Source: CAYYYJ01 sp964631205 (GTDB taxonomy: Archaea > Aenigmatarchaeota > Aenigmatarchaeia > QMZP01 > JACQNV01). Taken from it: DNA of 64,000 bases. This document shows, piece after piece, positions 6,787-15,939 of this stretch. Where the stretch lies: contig CAZVWU010000004.1 in the NCBI GenBank assembly GCA_964631205.1, forward strand, positions 1 through 64,000. The letters are read 5' to 3'. Positions within the stretch are counted from its first letter, which is position 1; each line of letters starts with the position of its first letter. A model generated the notes under the pieces. It was not told the DNA's origin, ran no database searches, and worked only from the letters and a program-made list of their open reading frames with translations. Position numbers and translations under genes: made by a program.

Positions 6787-7047
6787 ATGGAGAATCTTGA
6801 AAAAAAGCTGAAGGAAGAAACAGAGAAATGGATTGAAGCCTTTGAAGCTAAAACAAAAGGCCTTAAAGTTACAGATGAAAGAGGGAACTGGGCAGCAAAT
6901 AATATGAATGCCTATCTAAGCGACTGTAAACATTTCTACAAAAAGGGCGATTTCTTAAGGTCTTTTGAAGCGATAATATATGCATACGGCATTTACGAGA
7001 CAGCACTTCATTCTGGATTAATAGGGAGTAAAGGTGTTATAGAATGA
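6787..7047 (+). CDS. DUF357 family protein
   Basis: An 86-residue helical protein resembling archaeal DUF357. The family's late segment is clear: N-A-Y-L-S-D-C-K-H-F-Y-K-K-G-D, then F-E-A-I-I-Y-A-Y-G-I-Y-E-T-A. Function is unknown; the fold is a helical hairpin similar to HEPN or TPR-like domains. ATG 6787 starts 2 nt after the previous stop, and the 3' end overlaps the next start by 4 nt, indicating coupled translation. Confidence 0.8.
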   Translation: MENLEKKLKEETEKWIEAFEAKTKGLKVTDERGNWAANNMNAYLSDCKHFYKKGDFLRSFEAIIYAYGIYETALHSGLIGSKGVIE

Positions 7048-7358
7048 TAGTTTTGTTGCTCGGACTAATGGATCTTGCAGGCTCTATACTGACTTTAATG
7101 ACGATAGGCAAGGTCCAGTTTGGCGGCATCAACGTGTTTTTTGCAATCCTGCTTATCATCAAAGCACTGTATAGCCTTTTAGCCAGCATTGGAAGCTCTG
7201 ACAAGGCGTATTTGGCCGCAGCTGAGGACATGTTAGCTGCTTTATTTATTGTATTGGCCACTTTCGGGATATACATACACTATGCGATTGCAGGGATAGT
7301 AGGCATCCTGCTCCTTATAAAAGGTATACAGAGCATACTTCCTGAGGTCATAAGCTGA
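7044..7358 (+). CDS. Small membrane protein, unknown function
   Basis: A 104-residue hydrophobic protein with about four predicted membrane helices: L-L-L-G-L-M-D near the start, a second near residues 28-45, then near 60-78 and 80-98. A mid-loop carries charged residues (S-S-D-K-A-Y). No family recognised. It overlaps the DUF357 stop by 4 nt and is probably co-expressed with it. Confidence 0.75.
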   Translation: MIVLLLGLMDLAGSILTLMTIGKVQFGGINVFFAILLIIKALYSLLASIGSSDKAYLAAAEDMLAALFIVLATFGIYIHYAIAGIVGILLLIKGIQSILPEVIS

Positions 7359-7396
7359 ATATTAAAAGGGAATCTAATACTTAATCATAGTATGCT

Positions 7397-7744
7397 ATGG
7401 ACCCAGATAAACCCATCTTTAGCCCATTGGCATTTATAAAGGGGTTTCTATCAGGAAGCCTATTAGCAGGAGCTTTCATCCTCCAGGCCTCGATCTTTTT
7501 AAAATTAACAATATTTATTTTCGGCTTCCTTGTAATATTAGATTCCATCTTTCCTTCGAAAGAAGAGGATGATTACCCTCTTATATCGCTTCTAGGACTG
7601 GTCGTAGGGTTTGTAGCAGCATCTCTATTCAGCGCAGCAAAGCTTGATATTTATGTAATTTTAATAATATTGGTTGCGTTTATTTTCTATATAATCAAAA
7701 CCGCTAAGAGGATAGGATTAATAGATAGCATATCAATCCACTAA
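7397..7744 (+). CDS. Small membrane protein, unknown function
   Basis: A 115-residue protein with about four predicted membrane helices and a short acidic loop (K-E-E-D-D-Y near residue 58). No recognised domain. It is 38 nt downstream of the previous small membrane gene and directly upstream of the OB-fold/PCNA pair, so it may be the distal member of the same operon. Confidence 0.72.
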   Translation: MDPDKPIFSPLAFIKGFLSGSLLAGAFILQASIFLKLTIFIFGFLVILDSIFPSKEEDDYPLISLLGLVVGFVAASLFSAAKLDIYVILIILVAFIFYIIKTAKRIGLIDSISIH

Positions 7745-7773
7745 ACCAGCCAATTTCAGGATTTGTGAATTTT

Positions 7774-8082
7774 ATGCCTCAGGAATTCAAGAGGATGTCT
7801 GCAATTGAGAAAAAGATTTCTGGGATAACAGAAAAAGACATAAGAGTGAGCATAACAGGGGCAGTTGTTGATAGCCAAGATGAAATGCTTATTATTGATG
7901 ATGGGTCAGGCAAAATAAAAGTAAGTTTTAATTCACCGCCGAATCTTGCAGAGCCTAAAATAGTAAGGGTGATAGGCAGGGTCATGCCCTTTGAAAATGG
8001 CCTAGAGATCCAGGGGGAAATTCTTCAGGATATGTCAAAGCTCGACATAGATGTTTTTAAAAAGCTTAGTTCTATAAAATAA
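7774..8082 (+). CDS. OB-fold nucleic-acid-binding protein (RPA-like)
   Basis: A 102-residue protein whose centre looks like a single OB fold: V-S-I-T-G-A-V-V-D, then L-I-I-D-D-G-S-G-K-I-K-V-S-F, then V-R-V-I-G-R-V and L-E-I-Q-G-E-I-L. This is the pattern of single OB-fold RPA-like proteins. It ends 15 nt before PCNA, so a role in replication or ssDNA binding is reasonable by context. No zinc finger or second OB domain is present. ATG 7774 is preferred over GTG 7765. Confidence 0.72.
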   Translation: MPQEFKRMSAIEKKISGITEKDIRVSITGAVVDSQDEMLIIDDGSGKIKVSFNSPPNLAEPKIVRVIGRVMPFENGLEIQGEILQDMSKLDIDVFKKLSSIK

Positions 8083-8097
8083 CTGGTGATTTGTACA

Positions 8098-8838
8098 ATG
8101 AAAGCTACCTTATCAAATGCAGAGATCCTGAAAAATTCTGTAGGCATAATCTCAGAGATTATAGACGAGGCGGTATTTACTTTTGACTCAAATGGGCTTA
8201 GCCTGCTTTCACCTGACAGGAACATGGTTGCAGTGATAGACTTCCGCCTGCTTTCATCTGCTTTTGATGAATATAATGTGGAAAAGGAGCTTAAGGTCGG
8301 ACTTAACCTGCCTAATCTTGTGAGCATATTGAGAAGGATAAAGGGGACAGATAAAATAACATTCAGTATGCCGAAAAATAAGCTGGAGCTTGTTGTCGAA
8401 GGCTCCAACAAAAGGACTTTTGAAATACCTGTGCTGGACATTAAAAGGGACAAGCCTCCGATAGAGCAGCTGGATTTCGCTGGCAAAATAGATCTGGAAT
8501 CAAATGTTCTGGAGGATGGAATAGAGGACGCTTTGGTTATTGGGGATTCTATTGTTTTTGAGGCAAACCCTGCAGCCTTTAAAGTCTGGTCAAAAAGCGA
8601 CACTTCTTCATGGCAGCTGGAGCTGCAGAACGGCCAGCAAGGGCTTCTGAGTGTGGAGGCGAAAGGAAACATCAAGGCAAGGTATCAGCTGGAGTATCTT
8701 AAAAAAATGGCAAAGGCCTGCAGGCTCTCAAAACAGGTGACTTTGGAGTTTGGGACAGACTATCCTCTCAAGCTGTCATTCAAGGAAATAGACAAAGTTA
8801 ATCTCAATTTCATTCTGGCTCCAATGTCTGAGGAATAG
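8098..8838 (+). CDS. pcn: DNA polymerase sliding clamp PCNA
   Basis: A 246-residue sliding clamp that encircles DNA and tethers polymerase, ligase and FEN1. It is recognised by S-P-D-R-N-M-V-A-V-I-D-F near residue 38, the interdomain region near residues 115-130, and the C-terminal F-I-L-A-P-M-S-E-E, where P-M/K-x-E/D tails are typical. ATG 8098 gives the standard start M-K-A-T. Length is normal. The OB-fold protein upstream supports a replication context. Confidence 0.93.
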   Translation: MKATLSNAEILKNSVGIISEIIDEAVFTFDSNGLSLLSPDRNMVAVIDFRLLSSAFDEYNVEKELKVGLNLPNLVSILRRIKGTDKITFSMPKNKLELVVEGSNKRTFEIPVLDIKRDKPPIEQLDFAGKIDLESNVLEDGIEDALVIGDSIVFEANPAAFKVWSKSDTSSWQLELQNGQQGLLSVEAKGNIKARYQLEYLKKMAKACRLSKQVTLEFGTDYPLKLSFKEIDKVNLNFILAPMSEE

Positions 8839-8866
8839 CTGCTCTCTTTTTAAGCCAAGAATTAGC

Positions 8867-9577
8867 CTAGTCACCAAAACCGTTCTCTTCAGGACCTTCT
8901 TTAAAGATAAGCCTTCCACTTGCAGAACTTTGTATCTTCGGTTCGTGATCTTCCTGACTAACTGTTCCCTGAACATCGAGGATTTTAGCCCGATGCATAT
9001 CGAATGAGCCTTCATCAATTACGTCATTGGGTCGTCTCCCAACAGATAGCCTAAGATGCGATCCTCTATCACTTCTTAATATATAAACTGTATCATCCTC
9101 CTGAGCGACGTCGAGATAAGTTAATAATTTTCTGGCAATCCCAACAGCTATCTTTTCATCAACCTTACTTTGTACCAGACCGTCAATAGATAAACCTAAT
9201 GCACGCTCTTGTGTTTCAACTACCTGTTCAGGTAAACCATATTGATTAAACGATCCTGATTTAGGTACCCATACAACCCAGCCAGATTCCGTGGCTTTAC
9301 CCCGTGTTTTAGCTACATAAGCAACACGATCTGCAAGTGTATTGTAAACAAGTGATCCCGCTTTCAAAGATTCTGGAGGCGCTTCAACCCTTTGTCCTGT
9401 TCCTGTGTATGTACCCAGAGATGCCAAAAACATTAAAGCTCCCAGGTCTGTATATTGGTTAGTATTATCAATTCTCGGCCCGTCCCCGTTTCCTACAATT
9501 CCTACATTACCTTTCCTTAAAGTAGAGCCATAAAACTGTGTCGTAGGTAAGACCAGCCTTGAGCTCGGATTTGCCAT
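8867..9577 (-). CDS. Orphan protein, unknown function
   Basis: A 236-residue protein not recognised. It starts M-A-N-P-S-S, has an N-terminal half rich in Gly, Thr and Asn, a central R-K-L-L-T-Y-L-D-V-A-Q-E-D-D-T segment, and a polar, acidic C-terminus. There are no obvious membrane segments, cysteines or catalytic motif. It sits on the opposite strand between PCNA and a HAD phosphatase, interrupting an otherwise rightward run, which suggests an acquired orphan gene. Confidence 0.6.
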   Translation of the reverse strand: MANPSSRLVLPTTQFYGSTLRKGNVGIVGNGDGPRIDNTNQYTDLGALMFLASLGTYTGTGQRVEAPPESLKAGSLVYNTLADRVAYVAKTRGKATESGWVVWVPKSGSFNQYGLPEQVVETQERALGLSIDGLVQSKVDEKIAVGIARKLLTYLDVAQEDDTVYILRSDRGSHLRLSVGRRPNDVIDEGSFDMHRAKILDVQGTVSQEDHEPKIQSSASGRLIFKEGPEENGFGD

Positions 9578-9666
9578 ATCCAAATACTAGGCTGAAACAA
9601 TCTTAAATACTTTCTCTCTCCCATTACGTCAGTTTGCTAATTTATATCCCAGAAAGAAAAATAATT

Positions 9667-10236
9667 ATGATGCAGAAGAAATCAATGCTTATTGACATAG
9701 ACGGCACATTAGCCGACATACACAAGCTGTTTGCAGAAAAGCTTTCCAAAGAATTTAATACAAGCTTCTCTGTTGAGGATATAACAGGCTGGGGATTCAC
9801 TGGAAAAGCAGAAATTCTGTGGCTTGATACAAAATACTGCGTAGACCTTATACATCAATTATGGACAGATAACTGGAAGTCTGTGCCCCTGGTAGATCCG
9901 CTCTCTATTCACATACTTGAAAATCTAAAGTCAGAATATAAGATAGATATTGTGACTGCAACAGCTGTTCCAGAAGTCCTGAAGAGCTGGGGTTTTAATA
10001 AAAAAATCCCACATGACAATTTTATTGTTCATGAAAACAAGCACGAACTCGATTATGACATTTACATAGAAGATAATCCAAATTTGTATGACAAGCTGAA
10101 GCCGAGCCAATTGCTCCTCCTGCATGATAGGCCATGGAATAGGCACGTTGGAAATAAAACTAACGTTATAAGATTTAATAAATTTGACGAAATTGTGGGC
10201 ATACTTGGGTCATTCAATCCAAAAAACATTTATTAG
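9667..10236 (+). CDS. HAD-family phosphatase, 5'(3')-deoxyribonucleotidase-like
   Basis: A haloacid dehalogenase-superfamily hydrolase of about 190 residues. Motif I is D-I-D-G-T-L-A (nucleophile and acid Asp), motif II is I-V-T-A-T, and motif IV is I-E-D-N-P. The W-x-x-V-P-L-V-D-P segment resembles 5'(3')-deoxyribonucleotidases. A nucleotide monophosphate substrate is an inference. Two adjacent ATGs (9667, 9670) are possible starts. Confidence 0.82.
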   Translation: MMQKKSMLIDIDGTLADIHKLFAEKLSKEFNTSFSVEDITGWGFTGKAEILWLDTKYCVDLIHQLWTDNWKSVPLVDPLSIHILENLKSEYKIDIVTATAVPEVLKSWGFNKKIPHDNFIVHENKHELDYDIYIEDNPNLYDKLKPSQLLLLHDRPWNRHVGNKTNVIRFNKFDEIVGILGSFNPKNIY

Positions 10237-10257
10237 TCTCTGGAAAGATTATTAATT

Positions 10258-10593
10258 ATGATAGTCCTTACAAAAAATGCCGTTAATGTGATAGGAAAAA
10301 TGCTCGAGGGCAAAAAAGATTATGGCTTGAGGCTCAGCAAAATTCACGGATGCTGCTCTATCCTTTTTAATATAAACTTCGATAGGAAAACAAAGTCCGA
10401 CAAGCTGATCAGGGCTCATGGAAGCGTTAAAGTTTTTGCTGACATCGAAACCATTGAGTCCATGAAAGCGCTTTCAAAAAAAAATATTTTCAGGCCAGCA
10501 ACCATAGATTTCATAAAAACCCATCTGGGCCCTTCCTTCTTCACCGACAACAATAGGCTGGATATAAATATCTGGGAGCATGATATAGAATAG
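10258..10593 (+). CDS. HesB/IscA-like fold protein, atypical
   Basis: A 111-residue protein whose N-terminus (I-V-L-T-K-N-A-V-N-V-I, then Y-G-L-R-L-S-K-I-H-G-C-C-S) resembles A-type iron-sulfur carriers of the HesB/IscA family. The usual C-terminal C-x-C-G-x-S-F motif is absent; only the central Cys-Cys pair remains. It could be a divergent or repurposed family member. It is 10 nt upstream of the M1 aminopeptidase. Confidence 0.5.
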   Translation: MIVLTKNAVNVIGKMLEGKKDYGLRLSKIHGCCSILFNINFDRKTKSDKLIRAHGSVKVFADIETIESMKALSKKNIFRPATIDFIKTHLGPSFFTDNNRLDINIWEHDIE

Positions 10594-10602
10594 GCTGCTT
10601 TT

Positions 10603-13101
10603 ATGGTAGATGATATCCTCACAAGAAAATTTGCAGAGAAAAGATTTGAACAAGTCAGCAATGTTTCTTACAATCTAGGAATTTTCCTAAAAAAACACAG
10701 CAAAACTTACAGAGGAAGATGTGAAATAACTTTTTTTTTAAAAAAGATGGAAGACCTGAAAATTGATTTTATCGGCAGTGTAAAACAATTGTTTGTTAAT
10801 TCGAAAGAAAGCGGATTTAAAATTGACGGATTTTCCATCTTGATCAATAAAAAAAAGCTCATTAAAGGGGAAAATAAAATTTTGGTTGAATATGAAAATA
10901 AATACGACACAACAGGCACAGGTCTCCACCATTTTGTGGATCCGGAGGATAAAAGAGAATACTTGTACACACAATTTGAGCCATATGATGCGCACAGAGT
11001 CTTCCCGTGCTTCGACCAACCTGACATCAAGGCGATTTATAAGTTAACACTCTCTGCCCCTAAAGAATGGAAAATAATATCTAATACCCTCGAAGAAAAA
11101 ACAGAAAACAAAGGCGACGGAAAAATAACTTATTTTAAACGGACGCCAAAATTCAGCACATATTTATTTCATCTGAGCGCTGGGGAATTCCATCAATTTT
11201 CAGAGAGTTTTAATAAAATTCCTTTGAGGATATTCTGCAGGCAATCCCTTAAAAAATATTTCAGGCAGGAGATGTTCACATTCACAAAACAGGGCCTGGA
11301 ATTTTACCAGAAATTTTTTGGCCGCGAATACCCATTTGAAAAATATGACCAGATTTTTATGCCTGAATTCAACCATGGCGCAATGGAAAACGTAGGGGCA
11401 GTCACGTTCAGCGAAAGGTTTTTGTTCAGGTATGAGCCAAGGAGGACAGAAAGATCTGGGCTGGCTGATGTTGTGCTGCATGAGATGGTCCACATGTGGT
11501 TTGGCGATCTGGTCACGATGAAATGGTGGGACGACCTCTGGCTGAATGAAAGCTTTGCGGATTTTTTGTCTTATCTGGGCCTTGTCAGGGCGACAGAATT
11601 CAAGGATGGATGGCAGAGTTTTTATGCCAGAAAAGCATGGGCATATGTCGAAGACCAGTGGGTTACAACACATCCTATAGCTGCAGACGCGCCTGATACT
11701 GACACCGCTTTCAGCAATTTTGACGGGATCAGCTATTCGAAAGGGGCGGCTGCATTAAAACAATTGATGTTCTTTATAGGCGAGGAGGCTTTTAAAAAAG
11801 GTTTACAGAATTATTTCAAAAAATATGAGTGGGGGAATACAACTTTAAAAGATTTCCTTGGATGCATGGAGAATGCCAGCCGAAAAAGATTGGATAAATG
11901 GGCTAAGATGTGGCTTGAGACTACAGGGGTGAATACAATAGAACCCGAAATAAAAACCAGCGGGAATTGGCTTGAGTCCTTGGAAATAAGACAACATCCT
12001 TCATTTAAAAATAATTTACTCAGAGAACACAAATCCCAGATAGCTGTTTTTAAAAATGGCAAAAAAATAAAGGAGATCGATGCCACATATAGCGGCGCCT
12101 CAACAAAAATAAATGGAATTGTTAATCTGGAAAAACCGGATATTATTTGCCTTAACTATAATGACCACGATTATGTAAAGGAGCGGCTGGATGAGCATTC
12201 TGTAAATTATGCCCTTCACAATATAGAAGAGATACAAGACAATCTTGCAAGGCAGATGGTTTACGGGGCTTTATGGCAGATGGTCAGGGATGCTTTACTG
12301 GACCCTAAAGAATACCTCGAATTGGTTATTGAGAAAAGCTTCAAAGAAAAAAATTTATTTATACTCGAATCTCTTTTTAACAGGGTAGGGAATATATTCG
12401 CTTACTATTTGAAAGATGGCCAATATTACGAATATTCTGAAAAATTCTACAGCTTTGCCCTGGAAAATCTCAAGAAACAGATGGATAAGGAGCTTAAAGA
12501 TGCATGGTTTAATTTGCTGGCTTTGAGCATTCCAGGAAGCAAAAATCCTGAAAAAATTGTAGAGCTGCTTAATGGAAAAATGAAAATAGAGAACTTTCCT
12601 TTCAACCAGGAGCAGAGATGGTCTGCAATATCAAGGCTCGCTATCTTCGGACATAAAGGAATAGATGAATTGATTGAAAAGGAATTAAAAAGAGATCCAT
12701 CAGATAAAGGAAAAAAAGAGGCTTTTGCTGCAAAGGTTGCAAAACCAGAAAAGAAGAAAAAACACTGGGATTTGTTTGTAAATGGGGAGCGTTACTCTCT
12801 TGATTATTTGAGGACTGGGATGTCCAGATTCTTTTCCAGGAGACAGAAAGAGGATTTAAGGGATTTTATGGATTTATTTTTTAAAGAAATATTGCCAATC
12901 TTCAAAAACAAGAACAGGAAATATGCAGAAGATTTTTTTGATTCCCTGTTCCCCTCTGTCTATATTCAACAGGATTTTTTAAAGGCATGCAAGGAATTTT
13001 TGAAACAGAACCCAAAGATGCCTCTGCTGCTGAAAGAAAGCTTATTGGAGTCTTTGGACGAACTGGAAAGAAGCCTGAGGATATTGGAGAAATACAATTA
13101 A
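10603..13101 (+). CDS. M1 family zinc aminopeptidase
   Basis: An 832-residue metallo-aminopeptidase related to tricorn-interacting factors F2/F3 and PepN, which releases N-terminal amino acids from peptides. Hallmarks are G-A-M-E-N (about residue 260, exopeptidase motif) and the zinc site H-E-M-V-H (about residue 293), with the third ligand in W-L-N-E-S-F-A. The C-terminal half is an ERAP1-like helical domain. Full length and intact. It probably acts in cytosolic peptide turnover downstream of the proteasome. Confidence 0.95.
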   Translation: MVDDILTRKFAEKRFEQVSNVSYNLGIFLKKHSKTYRGRCEITFFLKKMEDLKIDFIGSVKQLFVNSKESGFKIDGFSILINKKKLIKGENKILVEYENKYDTTGTGLHHFVDPEDKREYLYTQFEPYDAHRVFPCFDQPDIKAIYKLTLSAPKEWKIISNTLEEKTENKGDGKITYFKRTPKFSTYLFHLSAGEFHQFSESFNKIPLRIFCRQSLKKYFRQEMFTFTKQGLEFYQKFFGREYPFEKYDQIFMPEFNHGAMENVGAVTFSERFLFRYEPRRTERSGLADVVLHEMVHMWFGDLVTMKWWDDLWLNESFADFLSYLGLVRATEFKDGWQSFYARKAWAYVEDQWVTTHPIAADAPDTDTAFSNFDGISYSKGAAALKQLMFFIGEEAFKKGLQNYFKKYEWGNTTLKDFLGCMENASRKRLDKWAKMWLETTGVNTIEPEIKTSGNWLESLEIRQHPSFKNNLLREHKSQIAVFKNGKKIKEIDATYSGASTKINGIVNLEKPDIICLNYNDHDYVKERLDEHSVNYALHNIEEIQDNLARQMVYGALWQMVRDALLDPKEYLELVIEKSFKEKNLFILESLFNRVGNIFAYYLKDGQYYEYSEKFYSFALENLKKQMDKELKDAWFNLLALSIPGSKNPEKIVELLNGKMKIENFPFNQEQRWSAISRLAIFGHKGIDELIEKELKRDPSDKGKKEAFAAKVAKPEKKKKHWDLFVNGERYSLDYLRTGMSRFFSRRQKEDLRDFMDLFFKEILPIFKNKNRKYAEDFFDSLFPSVYIQQDFLKACKEFLKQNPKMPLLLKESLLESLDELERSLRILEKYN

Positions 13102-13134
13102 TTTCTTTTTAAAACTAAAGATAAGATTTAAACT

Positions 13135-14478
13135 ATGGACTTCCAGAAAATTCTTTCTTATTATTCGCGTGAAGATGTGCAGAAAGCGATACTGAAAGTT
13201 TGCCGGGAAAGGGAGGTTGTGGGTGTTTTTGATAACGGGGCTTACAGCAAGAGGCCAAATACTATTTTTTACCCTGCGGACATTTTGGCTATGGTGAAAT
13301 CCGGGGTGGTCGAATTGCATGGCTCGCTTGAGCACTGGTCGAACCCGGCCATGATAAAGGAAGGTAATTATGGCGAGCTCAGGGTTGGCTGGGATATTGT
13401 TTTGGATTTGGACTGCGAAAAATTTGACCATGGAAAAATTGCTGCAATTGTGATCTCCAGAGCTTTGAGGAAATACAGCCTGAATAATTTTTCAATAAAA
13501 TTTACCGGCGGGACAGGGTTCCATATGGGAATAAGCTGGGCTTCAATACCGAAACAGATTGATTACAAGCCGACAGCCAACAGGTTCCCTGAACTGGCAC
13601 GCAGCGTAGCCTCTTTTCTTAAATACAAGGTGAAAGATGAACTAGAGGCGACCCTTCTCAAAAAATATAATCCGGAAGAATTAGCCAGCCAGACAAACAA
13701 GCCAATAGGGAAAATAGTTTCGGATGACGGAATAAACCCGTTCGAGGTAGTTGACATAGACCCGATCCTGTTATCGCCAAGGCACCTTTTCAGACTTCCA
13801 TACTCTTTGAACAGGAATTCTTTAATGGTTTCGCTGCCTGTAAAACCTGAACAGCTGGAGGATTTCCAGCCAGAACAAGCGATGCCTGAAAAAATAAAGG
13901 CTGAGTTAGGGTATCTTGATTCCGCTGAGGAAGGCGAGGCTGATCTCCTTGTTTCAGAGGCCATTGACTTTTCTGCGAAGATAGCCAAAAAAGAAATCGT
14001 GAAAGAAATTAAAAAAACAGAGATATACTCCCCAATTAAAGACAACATCTTCCCACCATGCATCAAAAATATTTCCAATGGGCTGGCAGATGGAAGGAAA
14101 AGGGCGCTGTTCATACTCATAAATTTTCTGCAGACGGCAAAATGGAATTTTGGGGATATGGAAACTTATGTTATTGGATGGAATGAGAAGAACAGCCCGC
14201 CGCTGCCAGATTCTTATGTCAGAAGCCAATTAAGGTGGCATTCAAACAAGGACAAGAAAATCCTGCCACCCAATTGCCCCTCAGAAAAATCTCAGGGATG
14301 GTATGAATCAATTGGCGTGTGCAAGCCAGATTTTGTTTGCGGCCAGCCGAAAATTTTGTTGAAAAACCCGATAAATTATCCTGTGAAAATCCTGGCTTCA
14401 TATAAAAAGAAAGCCCCGAGAAGAAATGGGAAGAAGCTTGAGCGCGCGGAAAACTGGAATAAAAAAGAAAATCTGTAA
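13135..14478 (+). CDS. priS: Fused DNA primase PriS-PriL(CTD)
   Basis: A 447-residue fusion. Residues 1-290 are the catalytic PriS domain: metal-binding D-L-D (91-93), T-G-G-T-G-F-H (124-130) and P-R-H-L-F-R (215-220). Residues about 300-420 resemble the PriL C-terminal iron-sulfur domain, with four cysteines (C309, C381, C396, C402), D-G-R-K-R-A near 320 and a W-x-S/N segment near 368. The PriL N-terminal domain is missing. Nanoarchaeum equitans has the same fused, single-chain primase. It should synthesise primers alone. A structured element and GINS follow directly. Confidence 0.9.
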   Translation: MDFQKILSYYSREDVQKAILKVCREREVVGVFDNGAYSKRPNTIFYPADILAMVKSGVVELHGSLEHWSNPAMIKEGNYGELRVGWDIVLDLDCEKFDHGKIAAIVISRALRKYSLNNFSIKFTGGTGFHMGISWASIPKQIDYKPTANRFPELARSVASFLKYKVKDELEATLLKKYNPEELASQTNKPIGKIVSDDGINPFEVVDIDPILLSPRHLFRLPYSLNRNSLMVSLPVKPEQLEDFQPEQAMPEKIKAELGYLDSAEEGEADLLVSEAIDFSAKIAKKEIVKEIKKTEIYSPIKDNIFPPCIKNISNGLADGRKRALFILINFLQTAKWNFGDMETYVIGWNEKNSPPLPDSYVRSQLRWHSNKDKKILPPNCPSEKSQGWYESIGVCKPDFVCGQPKILLKNPINYPVKILASYKKKAPRRNGKKLERAENWNKKENL

Positions 14479-14514
14479 ATAGGCCTTATTTAAAATTTGT
14501 TTCTAAATAAAAAG

Positions 14515-14566
14515 AGGGACGAAATAGATTCCATGCAAATTGTATAAGGAATCTATTTCCATCTGT
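14515..14566 (+). other. Structured intergenic RNA element, copy 2
   Basis: GGGAC, then GAAATAGATTCC (14521-14532) pairing perfectly with GGAATCTATTTC (14548-14559), then CATCTG, 2 nt before the GINS ATG. The stem is 12 bp and the loop 15 nt. Layout matches the family GGGAY-GA-stem-loop-stem-TC-CAKCTG. The hairpin is in the GINS 5' leader and abuts its start. Confidence 0.65.
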
Positions 14567-14567
14567 T

Positions 14568-15080
14568 ATGCTGACCTACGAATCGATAAGAAAGATTCTG
14601 GATGAGGAAAAAGCCACAGGCAGACTCACAAACATACCTGAAAGTTTTTTTAGAGATGCGCTTAACTATCTGGACAAGAAAGCAAAAGTTTCTGAAGAGG
14701 AATGGAAGCTAGATTCTGCTCGCAGGAGGCTTCAGGACATAATAGAATTGAGGGAAAGGAAAATAATCAATTCTGCGATCAATGCCGTCAAGGCAAATGT
14801 TTCTGTTGACAACCTGACCCAGGAAGAAAAAGAGTTTTTTGATTCGCTTGTTGGTGCTATCAAGGCATTCAGACAGAAAGTAGATAAAACAATGGATCCA
14901 AAGGAGAAAGAGGAGCCGGTAGTTTTGCTCCAGGACATACATGAATTTGTTGGCACAAACCTAAAGAATTATGGCCCTTTCAAAACAGGGGATATAGCAA
15001 CTGTCCCAAAGGCTGTGGCCGACCTTCTGGTAAAAAAAAGCGCAGGCGAATATCTGGAAAGTGTTCAGATTTCTAAATAA
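14568..15080 (+). CDS. GINS replication complex subunit
   Basis: A 170-residue archaeal GINS protein of the Gins51-like arrangement. An N-terminal alpha-helical A domain (to about residue 115) precedes the small B domain. The B domain holds the diagnostic V-L-L-Q-D-I-H-E-F-V-G-T, then Y-G-P-F-K-T-G-D and L-V-K-K-S-A-G-E-Y. GINS binds MCM helicase and GAN nuclease at the fork. It follows the primase, a standard neighbour. Confidence 0.85.
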   Translation: MLTYESIRKILDEEKATGRLTNIPESFFRDALNYLDKKAKVSEEEWKLDSARRRLQDIIELRERKIINSAINAVKANVSVDNLTQEEKEFFDSLVGAIKAFRQKVDKTMDPKEKEEPVVLLQDIHEFVGTNLKNYGPFKTGDIATVPKAVADLLVKKSAGEYLESVQISK

Positions 15081-15116
15081 GCAAAACACCGGAAACTAGA
15101 ATACTCTAGACTAAAA

Positions 15117-15165
15117 AGGGATGACATAGATGCTATACAATTGGTTCAGATCTATGTCCAGTTAT
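15117..15165 (+). other. Structured intergenic RNA element, copy 3
   Basis: AAAGGGAT, then GACATAGAT (15123-15131) pairing with ATCTATGTC (15150-15158), then CAGTTAT. The loop contains CAATTGG. It lies between GINS and rpl44e in the sense orientation and is closely related to the copies at 43077 and 57452. Confidence 0.65.
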
Positions 15166-15209
15166 CGGAGTGGAAAGCTATATATGACTAACACACCAAT
15201 TTCAGGGAT

Positions 15210-15494
15210 ATGAAAGCGCCCAAGACAGTAAGGACTTATTGCCCAAAGTGCAGGAAGCATACAGAGCACACAGTGAAAATAGTCAAGAAAAGGGCCAGAA
15301 GCAGCAAGCGCCCAGAGTCCCAATCACAGAGAAGGTTCGAGAGAAAGATGGCAGGATATGGCGGATTCCCAAGGCCAAACCCCCATGGGGAAGGCAAGCC
15401 GACAAAAAAATTAAACCTAAGCTACCTGTGCAGCGTCTGCAAAAAGCAGCACATGAGGAAAGGCTTCAGGGCAAAGAAATATGAGTTGATGTAG
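15210..15494 (+). CDS. rpl44e: 50S ribosomal protein L44e
   Basis: A 94-residue zinc-ribbon large-subunit protein. It has Y-C-P-K-C-R-K-H-T at the start and C-S-V-C-K-K-Q-H near the end, giving the four zinc cysteines. The family's G-G-F-P-R-P-N-P loop that reaches the E site is present. Normally S27e follows immediately; here an orphan gene separates them. Confidence 0.95.
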   Translation: MKAPKTVRTYCPKCRKHTEHTVKIVKKRARSSKRPESQSQRRFERKMAGYGGFPRPNPHGEGKPTKKLNLSYLCSVCKKQHMRKGFRAKKYELM

Positions 15495-15498
15495 GGTT

Positions 15499-15939
15499 AT
15501 GGGAAATGGATATATTCCAAGAATAAAAACCAATCTCAGCGCAGTTGGAAAGAATGGAAAAAAGCTCGGCACTTACGCGCCTATTAGCAAGGCGGACAGG
15601 ACAGCATTTGCTGGTTATCTAAGAGCTGCAGAAGTGATCGGTTATAAGCCTCGCCTAGCGTTTAGAGAAGACGAGGATCGCGTAGTCTCTGCCGCAGACA
15701 GATTAATAACAGACAGGGGAGAAGTTGATATAAGACTTCGCTTAAGCGGACATCCACCCACCATACAAAGACGTACAGATGGGACTTATGATGTTTATTT
15801 GCGGTTTAGAAGAAGAAATGGCTCGAGAGGAATATTATTGATACCTTCTTGGAAAAATGAGAGGGAGGTTTCAGAAGCAATCCTAAGAGTATTAAAACCC
15901 CCGTTTTTTGACAAGGATGAGGAAGAATATGGCAAATAA
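15499..15939 (+). CDS. Orphan basic protein between L44e and S27e
   Basis: A 146-residue Arg-rich protein with no recognised family. It has an N-terminal I-P-R-I-K-T-N segment, a central R-L-R-L-S-G-H-P-P, and Y-D-V-Y-L-R-F-R-R-R-N-G. The ATG is 4 nt after the rpl44e stop and its 3' end overlaps the rps27e start by 11 nt in another frame, so it is embedded in the ribosomal operon. Composition suggests nucleic-acid binding, but no function can be assigned. Confidence 0.6.
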   Translation: MGNGYIPRIKTNLSAVGKNGKKLGTYAPISKADRTAFAGYLRAAEVIGYKPRLAFREDEDRVVSAADRLITDRGEVDIRLRLSGHPPTIQRRTDGTYDVYLRFRRRNGSRGILLIPSWKNEREVSEAILRVLKPPFFDKDEEEYGK

